This document shows positions 8,891-18,415 of a stretch of 64,000 nt of DNA, piece by piece. The stretch lies in the NCBI GenBank assembly GCA_006247105.1, contig CM016929.1, positions 496,001-560,000 of the forward strand, in the 5' to 3' direction. The notes beneath the pieces are model-generated. The model did not search any database, was not told the origin of the DNA, and saw nothing but the letters and a program-made list of their open reading frames with translations. The translations under genes were made by a program, and so were the position numbers. This stretch comes from Giardia muris. Its lineage: Eukaryota > Fornicata > Diplomonadida > Hexamitidae. How positions within the stretch are numbered: position 1 is the stretch's first letter; every line of letters starts with the position of its first letter.

Positions 8891-10872
8891 TTTAGCTCCC
8901 AGTAGATCTGATCGGCATCGGCGTCGAGATAGCCGGCATCAAGGAGAGAGATTAGCTCGCGTTTAATCTCCATAGGGTCTGCAGCGAGCGAAGTGGCCAA
9001 GGACTGGCGACTCACTACTCCCTTCTGTTTGACATATTGACAAATACTTGTTTGAAGAGCTCGACGTTGAGACCCAGTAGGTTTTGGGGAGGGGGAAGGA
9101 GATAGAATGGATAGCTGTGCAAGAGATAGACGTGCTTCTGTCAGGAGCTCCAGGTCCAAGTCCGATCCGAAAGTAATGTTGAAGATGTATGAGACTTCAG
9201 CATATGAGGAGGTGGATAAGGAGAGTAAGAGGAGGGCTGGGAGGCTTAGCCTAGCCTTCTGGCCATTGATCCTGGCAAGTAAGGTGAAGGTGGAGAGGAG
9301 TAAGAAGGGTTCAGCATCAGTTGGTCCTTCCTCCTTCAAATTAATAAGAGACTCCTTGAACGGTGCGGGTAGAGGCAAGGGGAGAAGCCTTGAGATGGGG
9401 ACCTTTGGTTCATCGCCAACAAGCGGGCCAGGAGAATCAACACAATATCCCAAAGCAGTTCTTCTTATCTTCCCTATTCGATAGTCTCTCCCCGATGCTA
9501 GCCTAGCAAGTGCAAGCTCGGTTGGAAGGAGGATCAAGGACGATTGAGAGGGGAGTTTGCCATACCCTTTGAGAATAGTCAGAAGAACCTCCTTTATAGT
9601 GACAAGAGGCGTAAGAGTATAATGGCAGAGCATCATGAGGAAGAGCGCGCAATGGATGCCTTGTAACCTCCTAAACCCCCGCTCCATACACGCTCTGGGA
9701 GTGATTAGGAACAATCCGAGTCTTTGACCAACTAAAGGACTTGTGATGACACCTCGGCCATACTTCATGAGTCGTAGACGTATGGCCTCGAGAAGCTTGA
9801 ATATGGCCTGCTTCTCTATCGGTTCTATTCCCTCCTCTCCCTCCTTCTTCATGTAAGAAACATGGTGAGAAAGAGAGATGGCACATCCAAACCTGGATAG
9901 AACGTAGTCCAGGGCTGGGATGAGACCGGTGTGTAGCAGGCACTTAAGAGTCTTCCGGTCCATATCCGTCTCAAAGAGAAGAAGGGACTGGATATGTTCT
10001 GATAGCGCCTCGATGATTATGGGCGTCAAGAATACTCTTTGTTGCTCCTGGTCCTGGAACGGCTGAAACGGCTGAAACGGCTGAAATGGCTGAAATGGCT
10101 TCAAACTCATTGCTGGTACGATACTTGAGAACTGCTGAGAAAATAGCCAAATAAATGGAGATACCGTTGATGACGGGGAAGTCGTTGACCCTTGAAGTGA
10201 GAGCCAATTCAGTAGAAGATCTCCCGGTCCCTTTCCAACGAGTGCTATAACAGCCTCTGGTAATTGATGATGAAAAAAGGCTGCTACAATGCTTTCTAGT
10301 TGTGATTGTGTGATAGGTGAGTCCAAGCCTGTCGTGTCCATTTCAACTGAATACTGATGTAGTAGAAGTGAGGTAAGCATGCCTTCTATTGTCCCACCCT
10401 CATTCAAACATGCCCGACGCAAAGTAATGTGAAGAGACGTTTGACGTCGTTGATGACCCGGGGGTAAATACAATGGCAAGTTGAGGCACGCAATGGTAAA
10501 GGCTCGTGGAAAGCCCTCTCTTTCTGCCTCATTAAAGCTCTCTTCAATCATCCTGTCGAAGTTATCATCAAGTACCTTCACGGCAAGATCAGTCATACAC
10601 TTGGAGACCCATGAGCTCAAGCTCAAGATCTGAGAGGCGCGCAAGAGCCTTCTTACGTACCCCATGACGTACTTGCTCAGAAGATGTAGCTGATACACAT
10701 GAAACATCCGAATGCGTGGGGTGATTGGAATCGGTCTTGCAAACACTTCGGCAACAAAGGCCTGCAGGATGGCCGCCGGGTCGTCCTCCTCCCGGATCAG
10801 GAGCTCGCGGCGCAGGGCCGCAAACGCCTCCGAGGCGTGTACCCCACACGTATGCAAGTGTCGAGCTGCCAC
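8887..10872 (-). CDS. Cullin-like protein
   Basis: The strongest hint is the C-terminal ~60 residues (LQTSICQYVKQKGVVSRQSLATSLAADPMEIKRELISLLDAGYLDADADQIYWELK read in pieces), which resemble the cullin winged-helix/neddylation region with its 'I..LI..GYL.RD' ending. The rest is helical, as in cullin repeats, but too divergent to assign firmly; APC2-like proteins are an alternative. The start is unclear. The frame has no ATG before codon 56 (10707), yet residues 2-55 look like real protein and the GTG at 10872 sits directly after a TTTTTT promoter tract, so the full frame is given. A 9-nt repeat (10055-10103) encodes FQPFQPFQPFQ. The stop overlaps the USP7-like ATG. Protein length is 661 residues from the GTG or 606 from the ATG. 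Confidence 0.6.
   Translation of the reverse strand: MAARHLHTCGVHASEAFAALRRELLIREEDDPAAILQAFVAEVFARPIPITPRIRMFHVYQLHLLSKYVMGYVRRLLRASQILSLSSWVSKCMTDLAVKVLDDNFDRMIEESFNEAEREGFPRAFTIACLNLPLYLPPGHQRRQTSLHITLRRACLNEGGTIEGMLTSLLLHQYSVEMDTTGLDSPITQSQLESIVAAFFHHQLPEAVIALVGKGPGDLLLNWLSLQGSTTSPSSTVSPFIWLFSQQFSSIVPAMSLKPFQPFQPFQPFQPFQDQEQQRVFLTPIIIEALSEHIQSLLLFETDMDRKTLKCLLHTGLIPALDYVLSRFGCAISLSHHVSYMKKEGEEGIEPIEKQAIFKLLEAIRLRLMKYGRGVITSPLVGQRLGLFLITPRACMERGFRRLQGIHCALFLMMLCHYTLTPLVTIKEVLLTILKGYGKLPSQSSLILLPTELALARLASGRDYRIGKIRRTALGYCVDSPGPLVGDEPKVPISRLLPLPLPAPFKESLINLKEEGPTDAEPFLLLSTFTLLARINGQKARLSLPALLLLSLSTSSYAEVSYIFNITFGSDLDLELLTEARLSLAQLSILSPSPSPKPTGSQRRALQTSICQYVKQKGVVSRQSLATSLAADPMEIKRELISLLDAGYLDADADQIYWELK
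10055..10103. repeat. 9-bp minisatellite in cullin-like gene
   Basis: About five copies of ggctgaaac/ggctgaaat occur in tandem. On the minus strand they encode repeated Phe-Gln-Pro. The 9-bp period keeps the frame. Confidence 0.8.
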
Positions 10873-10884
10873 AAAAAATAGGGA
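10873..10884. promoter_or_regulatory. Bidirectional A/T-rich promoter
   Basis: Only 12 bp (aaaaaataggga) separate the GTG of the cullin-like gene from the ATG of IFT172. The A6 run is the sort of A/T-rich initiator that drives Giardia transcription, and it probably serves both strands. Confidence 0.5.
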
Positions 10885-13800
10885 ATGCTTCTGCGCTACT
10901 CACGGAACCTCTACCCACCCTCCGGCGGAGACAAGGTGGTCATGTCGATCGCCTGGAGCCCCAACTCCCAGAAGCTCGGGGTCCTCACTGCGGACCACTC
11001 TATGTACTGCTTTAGCGACTCCGGAGAACGCCAAGATAAGATCGGACTCCGGGCCAGCGACGTCAAGTCGGCGAACAAGGACTTCATCCCCCTCTGCTGC
11101 ACGTTCTCCCCGTGCTCGACGATGATTATCGTTGGCCAGTCCGACCGCGTTGCGTACATCTTCCGGATAGGACAGACTTGGTCGGATAAGAAATCCATCT
11201 TTTCGCGCATCCCCCTCGACAGTGCTGTCACCGCACTCGCCTGGGCCTCCACTGGTTCCAGCTCGGAGTCGTCTCCGATCCTTCTTGGAACGGCGGCCGG
11301 AAACCTCTACACATACTCTCTCGACTCGAAGTCTCTTGGCTCGCTCGTCTCGTGCGCCTGCTTGCTTGGGCTCCAGACGGCAAAGTCTAGCCTTGCCGAC
11401 AACCAGGCGACGCCTTTGGGCCCTACCTCCGTCCCGATCAAGGATATCTTCTTTCTTGGCCGGCAATCCTTCCTCATAGTCCTGGAGTCGGGATTGGCCG
11501 TGCTCTTCGACCTAAGTACTCAGCAGCTGAAGGTTGCTGCACGTCACTCAGCCTCTATAACAGCTGCCTCGATCATCGCCCCCAAGGCCACTGGTGGTCG
11601 CCACTATCTCGTCCTTGCAGATATCCATGGGCGGCTGACGGCATATACCGTGGAGACTGGAGCGGCTCTCTGTACCATCAATATCAAAGGGACAGCGTCT
11701 CCCTTCGTGGGGGCAGCCTCAAATCCTTCGGGGGGGAGCTGTATCTTTGCGAATGCCGATGGACTCTACTTTCTGAACTTCGTGAACGCCCAGCCACCGT
11801 CGATTGTCTATGAACCGTCCGCCTCTGCTCAGGCGATCTACCAGGATTCTTCGACCTCGTTTGTTCCCCAGCCAACATACTTGGCATGGAGGCCAGATGC
11901 CTCTCTCCTTACGCTCGGGAATTCGCTTGGGAGTGTCGATAACTTTGTCCTTTCAGTCGGAAGTTACCGCTATTGCGGCGCAGAGGTGGTCGCCTCTGCC
12001 CCCAACGTGTCACTCATCAAGCTTCCAGGCTTCTCATCTGCACGTTTCAGCCAGGGGGCGATCTCTTTGCATGCTTCACTTTCCACTGAGATCCATTGCA
12101 TCAAGGCCTACCCGAAGGAGACTCTCGCTGCTCTCGTTTCAAACCCCAAGACGGTGCCACACGGACTGTATCTCGCTGGGATCGCGGACAACTCCGTGGT
12201 CGTGTACTCTTTCGACAAGGACACGATCAACGAGGTTCCGGTCAGTCTCGCGGGCCATGACAAGCTCTTCTTCGACGTCGACGCGTGCCGCATCATGTTG
12301 GTCACCAGTCCCTTGGGAGAGTTCACCGTGTGTCACCTACTCATGCAACAGGCCGCCCAGACCTCACATTTCAAGACGGACGTGTATGCAACCGTACGTG
12401 GCTGTGTCCGCCCTCATAGTTCAACGATCTCCTGTTTTCCCGTCTATGCCGACGGGTCAGATCGGGTCGAGCGCATGCTCGTTGCATACCTCGGTGAAGA
12501 GCGAACAGATGTTGTCGTGGCGAGTCTGATGCCACCGGACCTATGCGACGACTTTTCGGATCCGATTACCGTTCTGACACGGTATCGAACGTCACGAGCG
12601 GTCGACTGGCTGATTTTCAGTCCGAGTGGGAGTGCCCTTCTCATCCGTGATACATCGGGTGGGGTCTCAGTGATGGCATTGGCAGACTACGGGGTGGCAA
12701 CGCTTAGCACCGCAATCGGCAACGGTATTGTCCAGTGGGCAGACCCCTTCGACGTCGTTGTGGGGCAAGAGAGTCCCGACACCCCTGTTCACGTGTGGTA
12801 TAACCCCTGCGACGTCGAGGATCAACCCGATCTACTTCAGGTCCCGGTCTCGGCAGACGGAGACGCATGGACGCTCTCGCACGTTGAGAGCAAGCCCGCG
12901 AACCTCCAGAAGATCACCCCTGCCAACCTGGGGAGCGTCTCAGTTCAAGTCATACTCCAGACCAAGCAGGGGCGACAAAGCGGCTTATCCTTGGACAAGA
13001 ACCTTCTGCTCTTCAACCTCCTCCTGGAGAAGAATGATGTCCTTGGAGCGTGCCAGCTCCTCACGACAATCCAGGAGACCTCGAAGCGACCGTGCAACAA
13101 CAACCTCTGGCAGAAGCTTTGTACGATCGCCCTCAATGGCTTTAACTTCATCGTCGCGAGCCGCTGCTACGCCGCACTCGAGGACGTTCCACTTTCGAAG
13201 GCGGCGCGCGAGATTCACCAACGAGCACAGCAAGTCAGCGATGAGGGTCTTGGGAAAGATCGTGTCGGGCTCTACTACCAAGCCCAGATCGCCCTTCTTC
13301 GTTCGGACCTTGACACCTATGAGGGACTGATGATGTCATGTGGTCGCATAGACGAGGTCTTGAGCATGTACCGAGACCTTAAGCTTTATACTCGTGCAGA
13401 GCGGATCTGTCCACCCTCTCTAGTTGCACAAATTCAGAACGAAGCCATTGACTGGCTTGTCAGCTCGGGACAAGTCACTACGGCGGGGATGCTTCTAGCC
13501 CAACGTGGGGATGTTCGTGGGGCATTAGAACTCTTGATCCAGGACCATTCTTACTTGAGTGCCTTTGAGCTTGCTCGCCGTGCCCTTGCCAGTGGGACCT
13601 CGGCCCCTCTTGGTATGCTTCTCGAGACCCTCACTATCAAGCTTGAGGAGGCACGTCATTATGCTCAAGCAGCTTATCTCTGTGTTTCTGGAACAAACAA
13701 GGAGTATTCCCGAGCGCTTTCCCTCTTCCGACGGGCACATCATTACAACGAGGCGATTGAGCTTGCACGACAGCACCTACCGCAGGAGTGTCTACCTGTT

Positions 13801-16611
13801 GAGCGCGAGTGGGCCGAGTATCTCTTCACGTCTGGACAATACGAGAAGGCTATTCCTCACTTCCTCGAAGCGATGGACCAGAACATGGCAATCGAGGCGG
13901 CTCTACGCGCTGGAGACTATATGACCGCAGAGAGTCTTCTTCAGACGACCCCGGACGCGTCTTTGTGCTTCCGCTTGGCTGAGGTTAAATATTCTGCTGG
14001 AGACGTCAATGGAGCCGCCCAATGGCTGCTCAAGGCGGACCAACCGCTTCTCGCCGTCACGGCCTACGTTTGCACCGGGCTCTTCGACGATGCCGTCACT
14101 TTTGTGCGGAACAACATCCCCAGGCAGGGCCAGCGCGACCTTTTCATCCAAGAGGCACGACGTATTGTTGCTCTTGGAGAGGTCATCTCCCCACCCGTCC
14201 CAGCCGATGGTGCCTCCCCAATCCAGACATTCCTTGCGAAGATCGAGGGAATGTCGCACATAAAGACGGCATTCCAGGCCGTCGAGCTGTTAAAGACGGC
14301 TGGCCTTTATGAAGATGCTGCGGATCTCCTTCAGTCGCACGGGCTTTGGGATGACCTGTACGCGTTTGCAAGCGAAAACTCAGCGTCCCTCTCGAACTAC
14401 CATGACCTCATCTACGCCGTCGCCAACGCTCGCCTCCTTCGAGGTGACAAGCGCGGCGCCGCGAATATCCTCGAGGAACTCTGCATGGATCTATATCGGT
14501 CTGCAGGGAGCAAGGCAGAGGTTGGTGCCTCGCACGTACGCCTGAAGACTCAGTCTAGCCACATCTTCCAGATGCGCCAGGATGTCCTCCTTGAAGCAGT
14601 CCAGTTGTACTGCGAGCTTGACATGTATATGGAGGCGACGCGTCTCGCCAAGCGCTGCAATGACATCAACTTGCTGACAGACGTCTTCCTAATGTGGCTC
14701 GGTGCCAGCGGGAATAGGCTCCTGATCGTCCAGCAGATGCGCCAGTTGAGTCTTCTTGAGACTGTCATCGACAAGGCCGCCGATCGTGGACTCTGGGACC
14801 TGTGCATTGAGCTCAGTGATCACTGCCTTGACCCAGAAGAGGCTCGCTCAGAGATCCATTGGAGACATGGACGTCGTCTCGAGGCCGAAGGCCGGATCAA
14901 GGAAGCGGAGGAGCTGTACGTGAAGGCTGGGAAGCTCCAGGAAGTGATTGGGATGTACATCGATCGTGGCATGTGGGATGAGGCACGGCGTCTCGCAAGC
15001 AGTATGTCGAGCAGCTTTGAGCGCGAGCGTGCGCTCCGTACGATCCGTGAGGGCCATGCACGGCTCCTAGTCAATGAAGAACGCTACGCAGAGGCTGAGG
15101 GCGAGTTTGTTGCCCTCAACCTGGTCGAGGAGATCGTTTCTATCTATAAAGCTAAGCAGATGTGGCAGGACGCCCTTCGTGTGGCGCGGGAACATGGTGA
15201 TGCTCAGATGCTCACGGATATCAGCGAGTCATATGCGCAGTATGATCAGCTCCGTAGTGGTGGTGGCGGAAGTACGGGAGGGGCTCGTGTCGATGTGCTT
15301 GCGGCTCCTACAGTGCAGCCAGTGGGCCCAACGGTGGCGAGCATCATGGATTTGGGAGCTAATGGGGACGTCCAGAAGATGATCGTGAACGCAGCGCGTA
15401 CGGGAGGAGACATTCTGTTCGAGGTTGTATACTCACGTTGTGCTGAGCTTGCTGGGCTTGTCTTATCGCACACCATTACTGAGGCTACGATAGCACCGGA
15501 TGTGGCACTTCTTTCATCGCTCGTCCCGCAGATCCAGGAGCTAGGATCAACGGAGGAACGCGCAATGACGCTCGTGATGGCGTACATCATGAAGGGGATT
15601 CCACTATCTGCGACTACCGGTGTTGAGAGTCGGGGGACGATCTCCCTCGTGATGAGCGAGGCGTGTAAGCGAGAATATCTCCTCCAGATAAGTCGTGCAC
15701 TCCTATCCTTAGAGTTTACAGAGGATGAATACCTTACACGAATCAGCAAGGCGGAGGTCCGTGGGGACGGGCTTTATTCTCAGGCCCGCACCCTTCTCCT
15801 CAACTACCGAGGGATGTTCTTGTCCACCACCCGTGGCGAGGAGGCTTCCAAGACGGACGTTTTAAACCTGATACCCGGAGACGCCGAGCTCTCGTGCTGT
15901 TTCGAGGCAATTCACCTTATCATCCAACTATCGAAACATAACGCCGACACGCGTAGCATTCCGACGGCTCGAGACATAGTCATGCTCTCAGCAAGCCTGT
16001 TGCGGTACTGCGATCTCATCCCCGCGGATCGGTGCTTTGCCATCGCTGGGGCGGCGTGCCAGCAGTTCGCTGCACTCTCAGAAACTAACACCAACCCGAA
16101 GGTGGTCGAAGCTCGCGCTCAATACCTTAGTCAGTGCTATGTGTTCTTCAATCGGCTGATTGACATATATGACGCGATGGCAGACGGGTCGAAAACGCTG
16201 GAAGGGGTCGACGCCACGGATTTCAAAGGTAGTGGGATCCCATGGAACATCACCTTGCCTCGCACTAGATACCTCAGCCAAGCACGTATCGAAAGCATTA
16301 AGAGTCTAGTACTCAACCTCACCATGAACGATAACAGCGTGGCCCAGGAACTACCCCGCGAACCATGTCCATTCGGCTGCGGTCGGAAGGTCTGGATCGG
16401 CGCCTGCTCCTGTGGCGAGTGTCACAAGAACAGCCCAATCTGCGCGATCACGGGCTTCCACGTCATCAACCCGAACACTCACGTACTCCCCGCTCATCGC
16501 GCCTGCCAGATCTGCGGCTGCTACGCGCGCCCCGCCCCGTGGAACAATCACATCGCGAAGAGCAAGAACTGCCCTCTCTGCCAGGAGGTCGGGTTCCCAA
16601 TGGGGAAGTAA
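10885..16611 (+). CDS. IFT172: Intraflagellar transport protein IFT172
   Basis: The 1908-residue protein starts at an ATG directly after an A-rich initiator. The N-terminus follows IFT172 closely: a short LRYSRNLYPP...DKVVMSIAWSPNS lead, then WD40 blades (for example HGER/SGERQDK, FSPCSTMIIVGQSDRVAYIF and SAVTALAW). WD40 propellers occupy roughly residues 10-560. They are followed by a long alpha-solenoid of TPR-like repeats to about 1750. The C-terminus has paired Cys motifs (CPFGCG, CSCGEC, CQICGC, CPLC) that probably bind zinc. IFT172 is the largest IFT-B subunit and acts in anterograde transport and tip turnaround in flagella, fitting an eight-flagellate cell. Length matches the family (about 1750-1900). 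Confidence 0.92.
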   Translation: MLLRYSRNLYPPSGGDKVVMSIAWSPNSQKLGVLTADHSMYCFSDSGERQDKIGLRASDVKSANKDFIPLCCTFSPCSTMIIVGQSDRVAYIFRIGQTWSDKKSIFSRIPLDSAVTALAWASTGSSSESSPILLGTAAGNLYTYSLDSKSLGSLVSCACLLGLQTAKSSLADNQATPLGPTSVPIKDIFFLGRQSFLIVLESGLAVLFDLSTQQLKVAARHSASITAASIIAPKATGGRHYLVLADIHGRLTAYTVETGAALCTINIKGTASPFVGAASNPSGGSCIFANADGLYFLNFVNAQPPSIVYEPSASAQAIYQDSSTSFVPQPTYLAWRPDASLLTLGNSLGSVDNFVLSVGSYRYCGAEVVASAPNVSLIKLPGFSSARFSQGAISLHASLSTEIHCIKAYPKETLAALVSNPKTVPHGLYLAGIADNSVVVYSFDKDTINEVPVSLAGHDKLFFDVDACRIMLVTSPLGEFTVCHLLMQQAAQTSHFKTDVYATVRGCVRPHSSTISCFPVYADGSDRVERMLVAYLGEERTDVVVASLMPPDLCDDFSDPITVLTRYRTSRAVDWLIFSPSGSALLIRDTSGGVSVMALADYGVATLSTAIGNGIVQWADPFDVVVGQESPDTPVHVWYNPCDVEDQPDLLQVPVSADGDAWTLSHVESKPANLQKITPANLGSVSVQVILQTKQGRQSGLSLDKNLLLFNLLLEKNDVLGACQLLTTIQETSKRPCNNNLWQKLCTIALNGFNFIVASRCYAALEDVPLSKAAREIHQRAQQVSDEGLGKDRVGLYYQAQIALLRSDLDTYEGLMMSCGRIDEVLSMYRDLKLYTRAERICPPSLVAQIQNEAIDWLVSSGQVTTAGMLLAQRGDVRGALELLIQDHSYLSAFELARRALASGTSAPLGMLLETLTIKLEEARHYAQAAYLCVSGTNKEYSRALSLFRRAHHYNEAIELARQHLPQECLPVEREWAEYLFTSGQYEKAIPHFLEAMDQNMAIEAALRAGDYMTAESLLQTTPDASLCFRLAEVKYSAGDVNGAAQWLLKADQPLLAVTAYVCTGLFDDAVTFVRNNIPRQGQRDLFIQEARRIVALGEVISPPVPADGASPIQTFLAKIEGMSHIKTAFQAVELLKTAGLYEDAADLLQSHGLWDDLYAFASENSASLSNYHDLIYAVANARLLRGDKRGAANILEELCMDLYRSAGSKAEVGASHVRLKTQSSHIFQMRQDVLLEAVQLYCELDMYMEATRLAKRCNDINLLTDVFLMWLGASGNRLLIVQQMRQLSLLETVIDKAADRGLWDLCIELSDHCLDPEEARSEIHWRHGRRLEAEGRIKEAEELYVKAGKLQEVIGMYIDRGMWDEARRLASSMSSSFERERALRTIREGHARLLVNEERYAEAEGEFVALNLVEEIVSIYKAKQMWQDALRVAREHGDAQMLTDISESYAQYDQLRSGGGGSTGGARVDVLAAPTVQPVGPTVASIMDLGANGDVQKMIVNAARTGGDILFEVVYSRCAELAGLVLSHTITEATIAPDVALLSSLVPQIQELGSTEERAMTLVMAYIMKGIPLSATTGVESRGTISLVMSEACKREYLLQISRALLSLEFTEDEYLTRISKAEVRGDGLYSQARTLLLNYRGMFLSTTRGEEASKTDVLNLIPGDAELSCCFEAIHLIIQLSKHNADTRSIPTARDIVMLSASLLRYCDLIPADRCFAIAGAACQQFAALSETNTNPKVVEARAQYLSQCYVFFNRLIDIYDAMADGSKTLEGVDATDFKGSGIPWNITLPRTRYLSQARIESIKSLVLNLTMNDNSVAQELPREPCPFGCGRKVWIGACSCGECHKNSPICAITGFHVINPNTHVLPAHRACQICGCYARPAPWNNHIAKSKNCPLCQEVGFPMGK

Positions 16612-16671
16612 CGGCGCCCATAAACGCTATCCGCAGCCAAGGCAATCATTTGCGCGTTCTAAAAAAAAGTG

Positions 16672-17655
16672 ATGGAGCTCGAGTATCCCACTTCATGGTT
16701 CTCGTGCATCAAGAGGCGTGAGTATGACCTCGCACGCGCAAACGCCAAGAAGTTCGCGAAGACGAGGAACGAGAAGGGCTTTACGGGCCTGATGCTTGCC
16801 GCCGTCGATGATGACGATAGTATGGTGCGCATCCTCGCCCCCCATGAGTCTGGAGAGCGTGAAGAGCGTGGGTACACGGCCCTCATGCTGGCTGCGGAGC
16901 TGAACCACGCGGCAATCTGCAGGCGCCTTGTGACCACCGAGGGGGCGGTCACCGACGACGAGAAGCACACGGCCCTCATGGTCGCCGCGATGCACGGTGC
17001 ATACGAGGCCGTCCTCGTCCTGACGCCGTACCAGAAGGGCCAGGTCGACGTGCGTGGGCGCAATGCGCTCTTCTATGCGGCCGAGAATGGGCACACGACG
17101 GTCGTGAAGTTCTTGATGTCTCGCGAGCCGAATGATGCCTGCGCCACTGGGGAGAGCCCCATTTCGATCGCAGCAGAGAACGGACACGCGGATGTCGTTG
17201 CGGTTCTCGCTCAGATCGATCGTTGCAACAGCGCCTCGCTCACCCAGTCATTGACGACGTTGAGCACTGTCATGAGCCAGAGTGGACAAGGAAACCAATA
17301 TGAGCCCGGGTCGCTTGTCAAGGCCATTGATGTCGCCCGCATGACGATGCAGAACTTCGGCATGGAGAATGCGAAGATGGTGACGACAAAATATGAGAAG
17401 GAGCTTCTGGAAAAGCTCGTGATGTACGAGACCCGCCTGAACGCGACGAACAGCCACGCCCAGGTGATGATCGGGGAATCCGCAGCCTTGCGTGGGCGCG
17501 TCAAGGAGCTTGAGGAGCAGCTGGCGAAGAGCAAGGAACAGATTCAGAAGCTTGAGTGCGACTTAGCGGACTGCCAGGCCCAACTTAGAGACAAAGTTGA
17601 GCATCAGCAACTGGAGGAGAGCATGAGGGACCTCACCCTCTCTGTCGCGAAGTAA
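16672..17655 (+). CDS. Ankyrin-repeat, coiled-coil protein (protein 21.1-type)
   Basis: The 327-residue protein starts at ATG 16672, which directly follows an A8 run and GTG; the ATG is preferred. Residues ~15-185 contain five to six ankyrin repeats with the typical T-A/G-L-M-x-A-A cores (GFTGLMLAA, GYTALMLAA, KHTALMVAA, GRNALFYAA, GESPISIAA). A linker follows, then a coiled coil from about 245 to 325 (LRGRVKELEEQLAKSKEQIQ). No kinase domain is present, so it belongs with the expanded Giardia '21.1' ankyrin family, whose role is thought to be scaffolding. A poly(A) hexamer AGTGAA lies 8 nt after the stop. Confidence 0.85.
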   Translation: MELEYPTSWFSCIKRREYDLARANAKKFAKTRNEKGFTGLMLAAVDDDDSMVRILAPHESGEREERGYTALMLAAELNHAAICRRLVTTEGAVTDDEKHTALMVAAMHGAYEAVLVLTPYQKGQVDVRGRNALFYAAENGHTTVVKFLMSREPNDACATGESPISIAAENGHADVVAVLAQIDRCNSASLTQSLTTLSTVMSQSGQGNQYEPGSLVKAIDVARMTMQNFGMENAKMVTTKYEKELLEKLVMYETRLNATNSHAQVMIGESAALRGRVKELEEQLAKSKEQIQKLECDLADCQAQLRDKVEHQQLEESMRDLTLSVAK

Positions 17656-17662
17656 GCCAACA

Positions 17663-17668
17663 AGTGAA
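17663..17668 (+). terminator. poly(A) signal AGTGAA
   Basis: It lies eight bases after the stop of the ankyrin gene. A reverse-strand AGTAAA at 17691-17686 serves the convergent HAD gene, so each gene of the pair has its own signal within a 51-bp gap. Confidence 0.5.
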
Positions 17669-17685
17669 AGCTTCAGAGAGGTTCC

Positions 17686-17691
17686 TTTACT
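17686..17691 (-). terminator. poly(A) signal AGTAAA (minus strand)
   Basis: Read on the minus strand, the hexamer lies 15 nt after the stop of the HAD phosphatase gene. Confidence 0.45.
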
Positions 17692-17706
17692 GCCGCTTAT
17701 TGGGCA

Positions 17707-18396
17707 TCACTCATTGATTGAAGAGAAACGGGTCCGGAGATAAGTGTGTAGGTCTGCCACGGTTTTAACCACCAAATCTGCTTGTGCGACGTCAGCAGGG
17801 TCACCAAGGCCCCAAAGACAACCGATTGTGAAGACTTGTGCGTTCCGACCGGTTTGGACGTCAACGATGCTATCTCCAACGTAAAGGGCATCTTCTTTGG
17901 AGACATGTAAATCTTCCAACAGCCTCAGGACGAAATGAGGGTTTGGTTTCGCTAAACTCAGGTCAGAAAGGCCATAATAGGCTACAAATGAGTCAACAAG
18001 TTCTGGGGCGGCGGAGAAGAGGGATTGGAGGCAAGGGAGGACGGCTTCCTGAGGCTTATTCGTGACTATAGCCATTTGAATCCCATGCTTATGCAAGTCC
18101 TTCAACAAAGGAATGATCCCATCATAGGGGGAGTCCTGCTGGCTGTATACGCTCACCTTCGCGCGGTAAATCGCGCACAGGGCCTCATTCTCGTCGGGGG
18201 TGGCGTGAGGGGCGGCCTTCTCGAAGAGGACACGCATTCCCGACCCTATGAACGTGCGAATCACCTCCTCCGAGTATTGCGGATGCCCACGCTCCGCCAA
18301 GGCCTCGTTGACGGCGCGCGCGATCGATCCGAGCGTGTCCCCCAGCGTCCCGTCGAGGTCGAACACAACGAGCTTTAGTAATCCAACATTGCTCAT
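17707..18396 (-). CDS. HAD phosphatase, phosphoglycolate phosphatase-like
   Basis: The 229-residue protein starts at ATG 18396; an in-frame TTG nine bases upstream is ignored. All four HAD motifs are visible. Motif I is FDLDGT (D13 nucleophile, D15), motif II is IVTNKP, motif III is the lysine in LAKPNPH, and motif IV is GDSIVDVQTG. The helical cap between motifs I and II (subclass IA) and the size fit Gph, which dephosphorylates 2-phosphoglycolate, but the substrate is not certain. The protein looks more bacterial than typically eukaryotic, so lateral transfer is possible. It diverges from the PHD-finger gene across only 19 bp. Confidence 0.82.
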   Translation of the reverse strand: MSNVGLLKLVVFDLDGTLGDTLGSIARAVNEALAERGHPQYSEEVIRTFIGSGMRVLFEKAAPHATPDENEALCAIYRAKVSVYSQQDSPYDGIIPLLKDLHKHGIQMAIVTNKPQEAVLPCLQSLFSAAPELVDSFVAYYGLSDLSLAKPNPHFVLRLLEDLHVSKEDALYVGDSIVDVQTGRNAQVFTIGCLWGLGDPADVAQADLVVKTVADLHTYLRTRFSSINE

Positions 18397-18415
18397 AGTC
18401 CTCAAACTTTTTCTG
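18397..18415. promoter_or_regulatory. Bidirectional promoter between HAD and PHD genes
   Basis: Nineteen bases separate the two divergent ATGs, with a central aaacttttt tract. No other room for promoters exists. Confidence 0.45.

Noticed and set aside
18248..18415. Longer N-terminus for the PHD-finger gene
   Set aside because: This stretch is antisense to the HAD phosphatase coding region, and the zinc-finger protein begins naturally at ATG 18416 next to the A/T tract.
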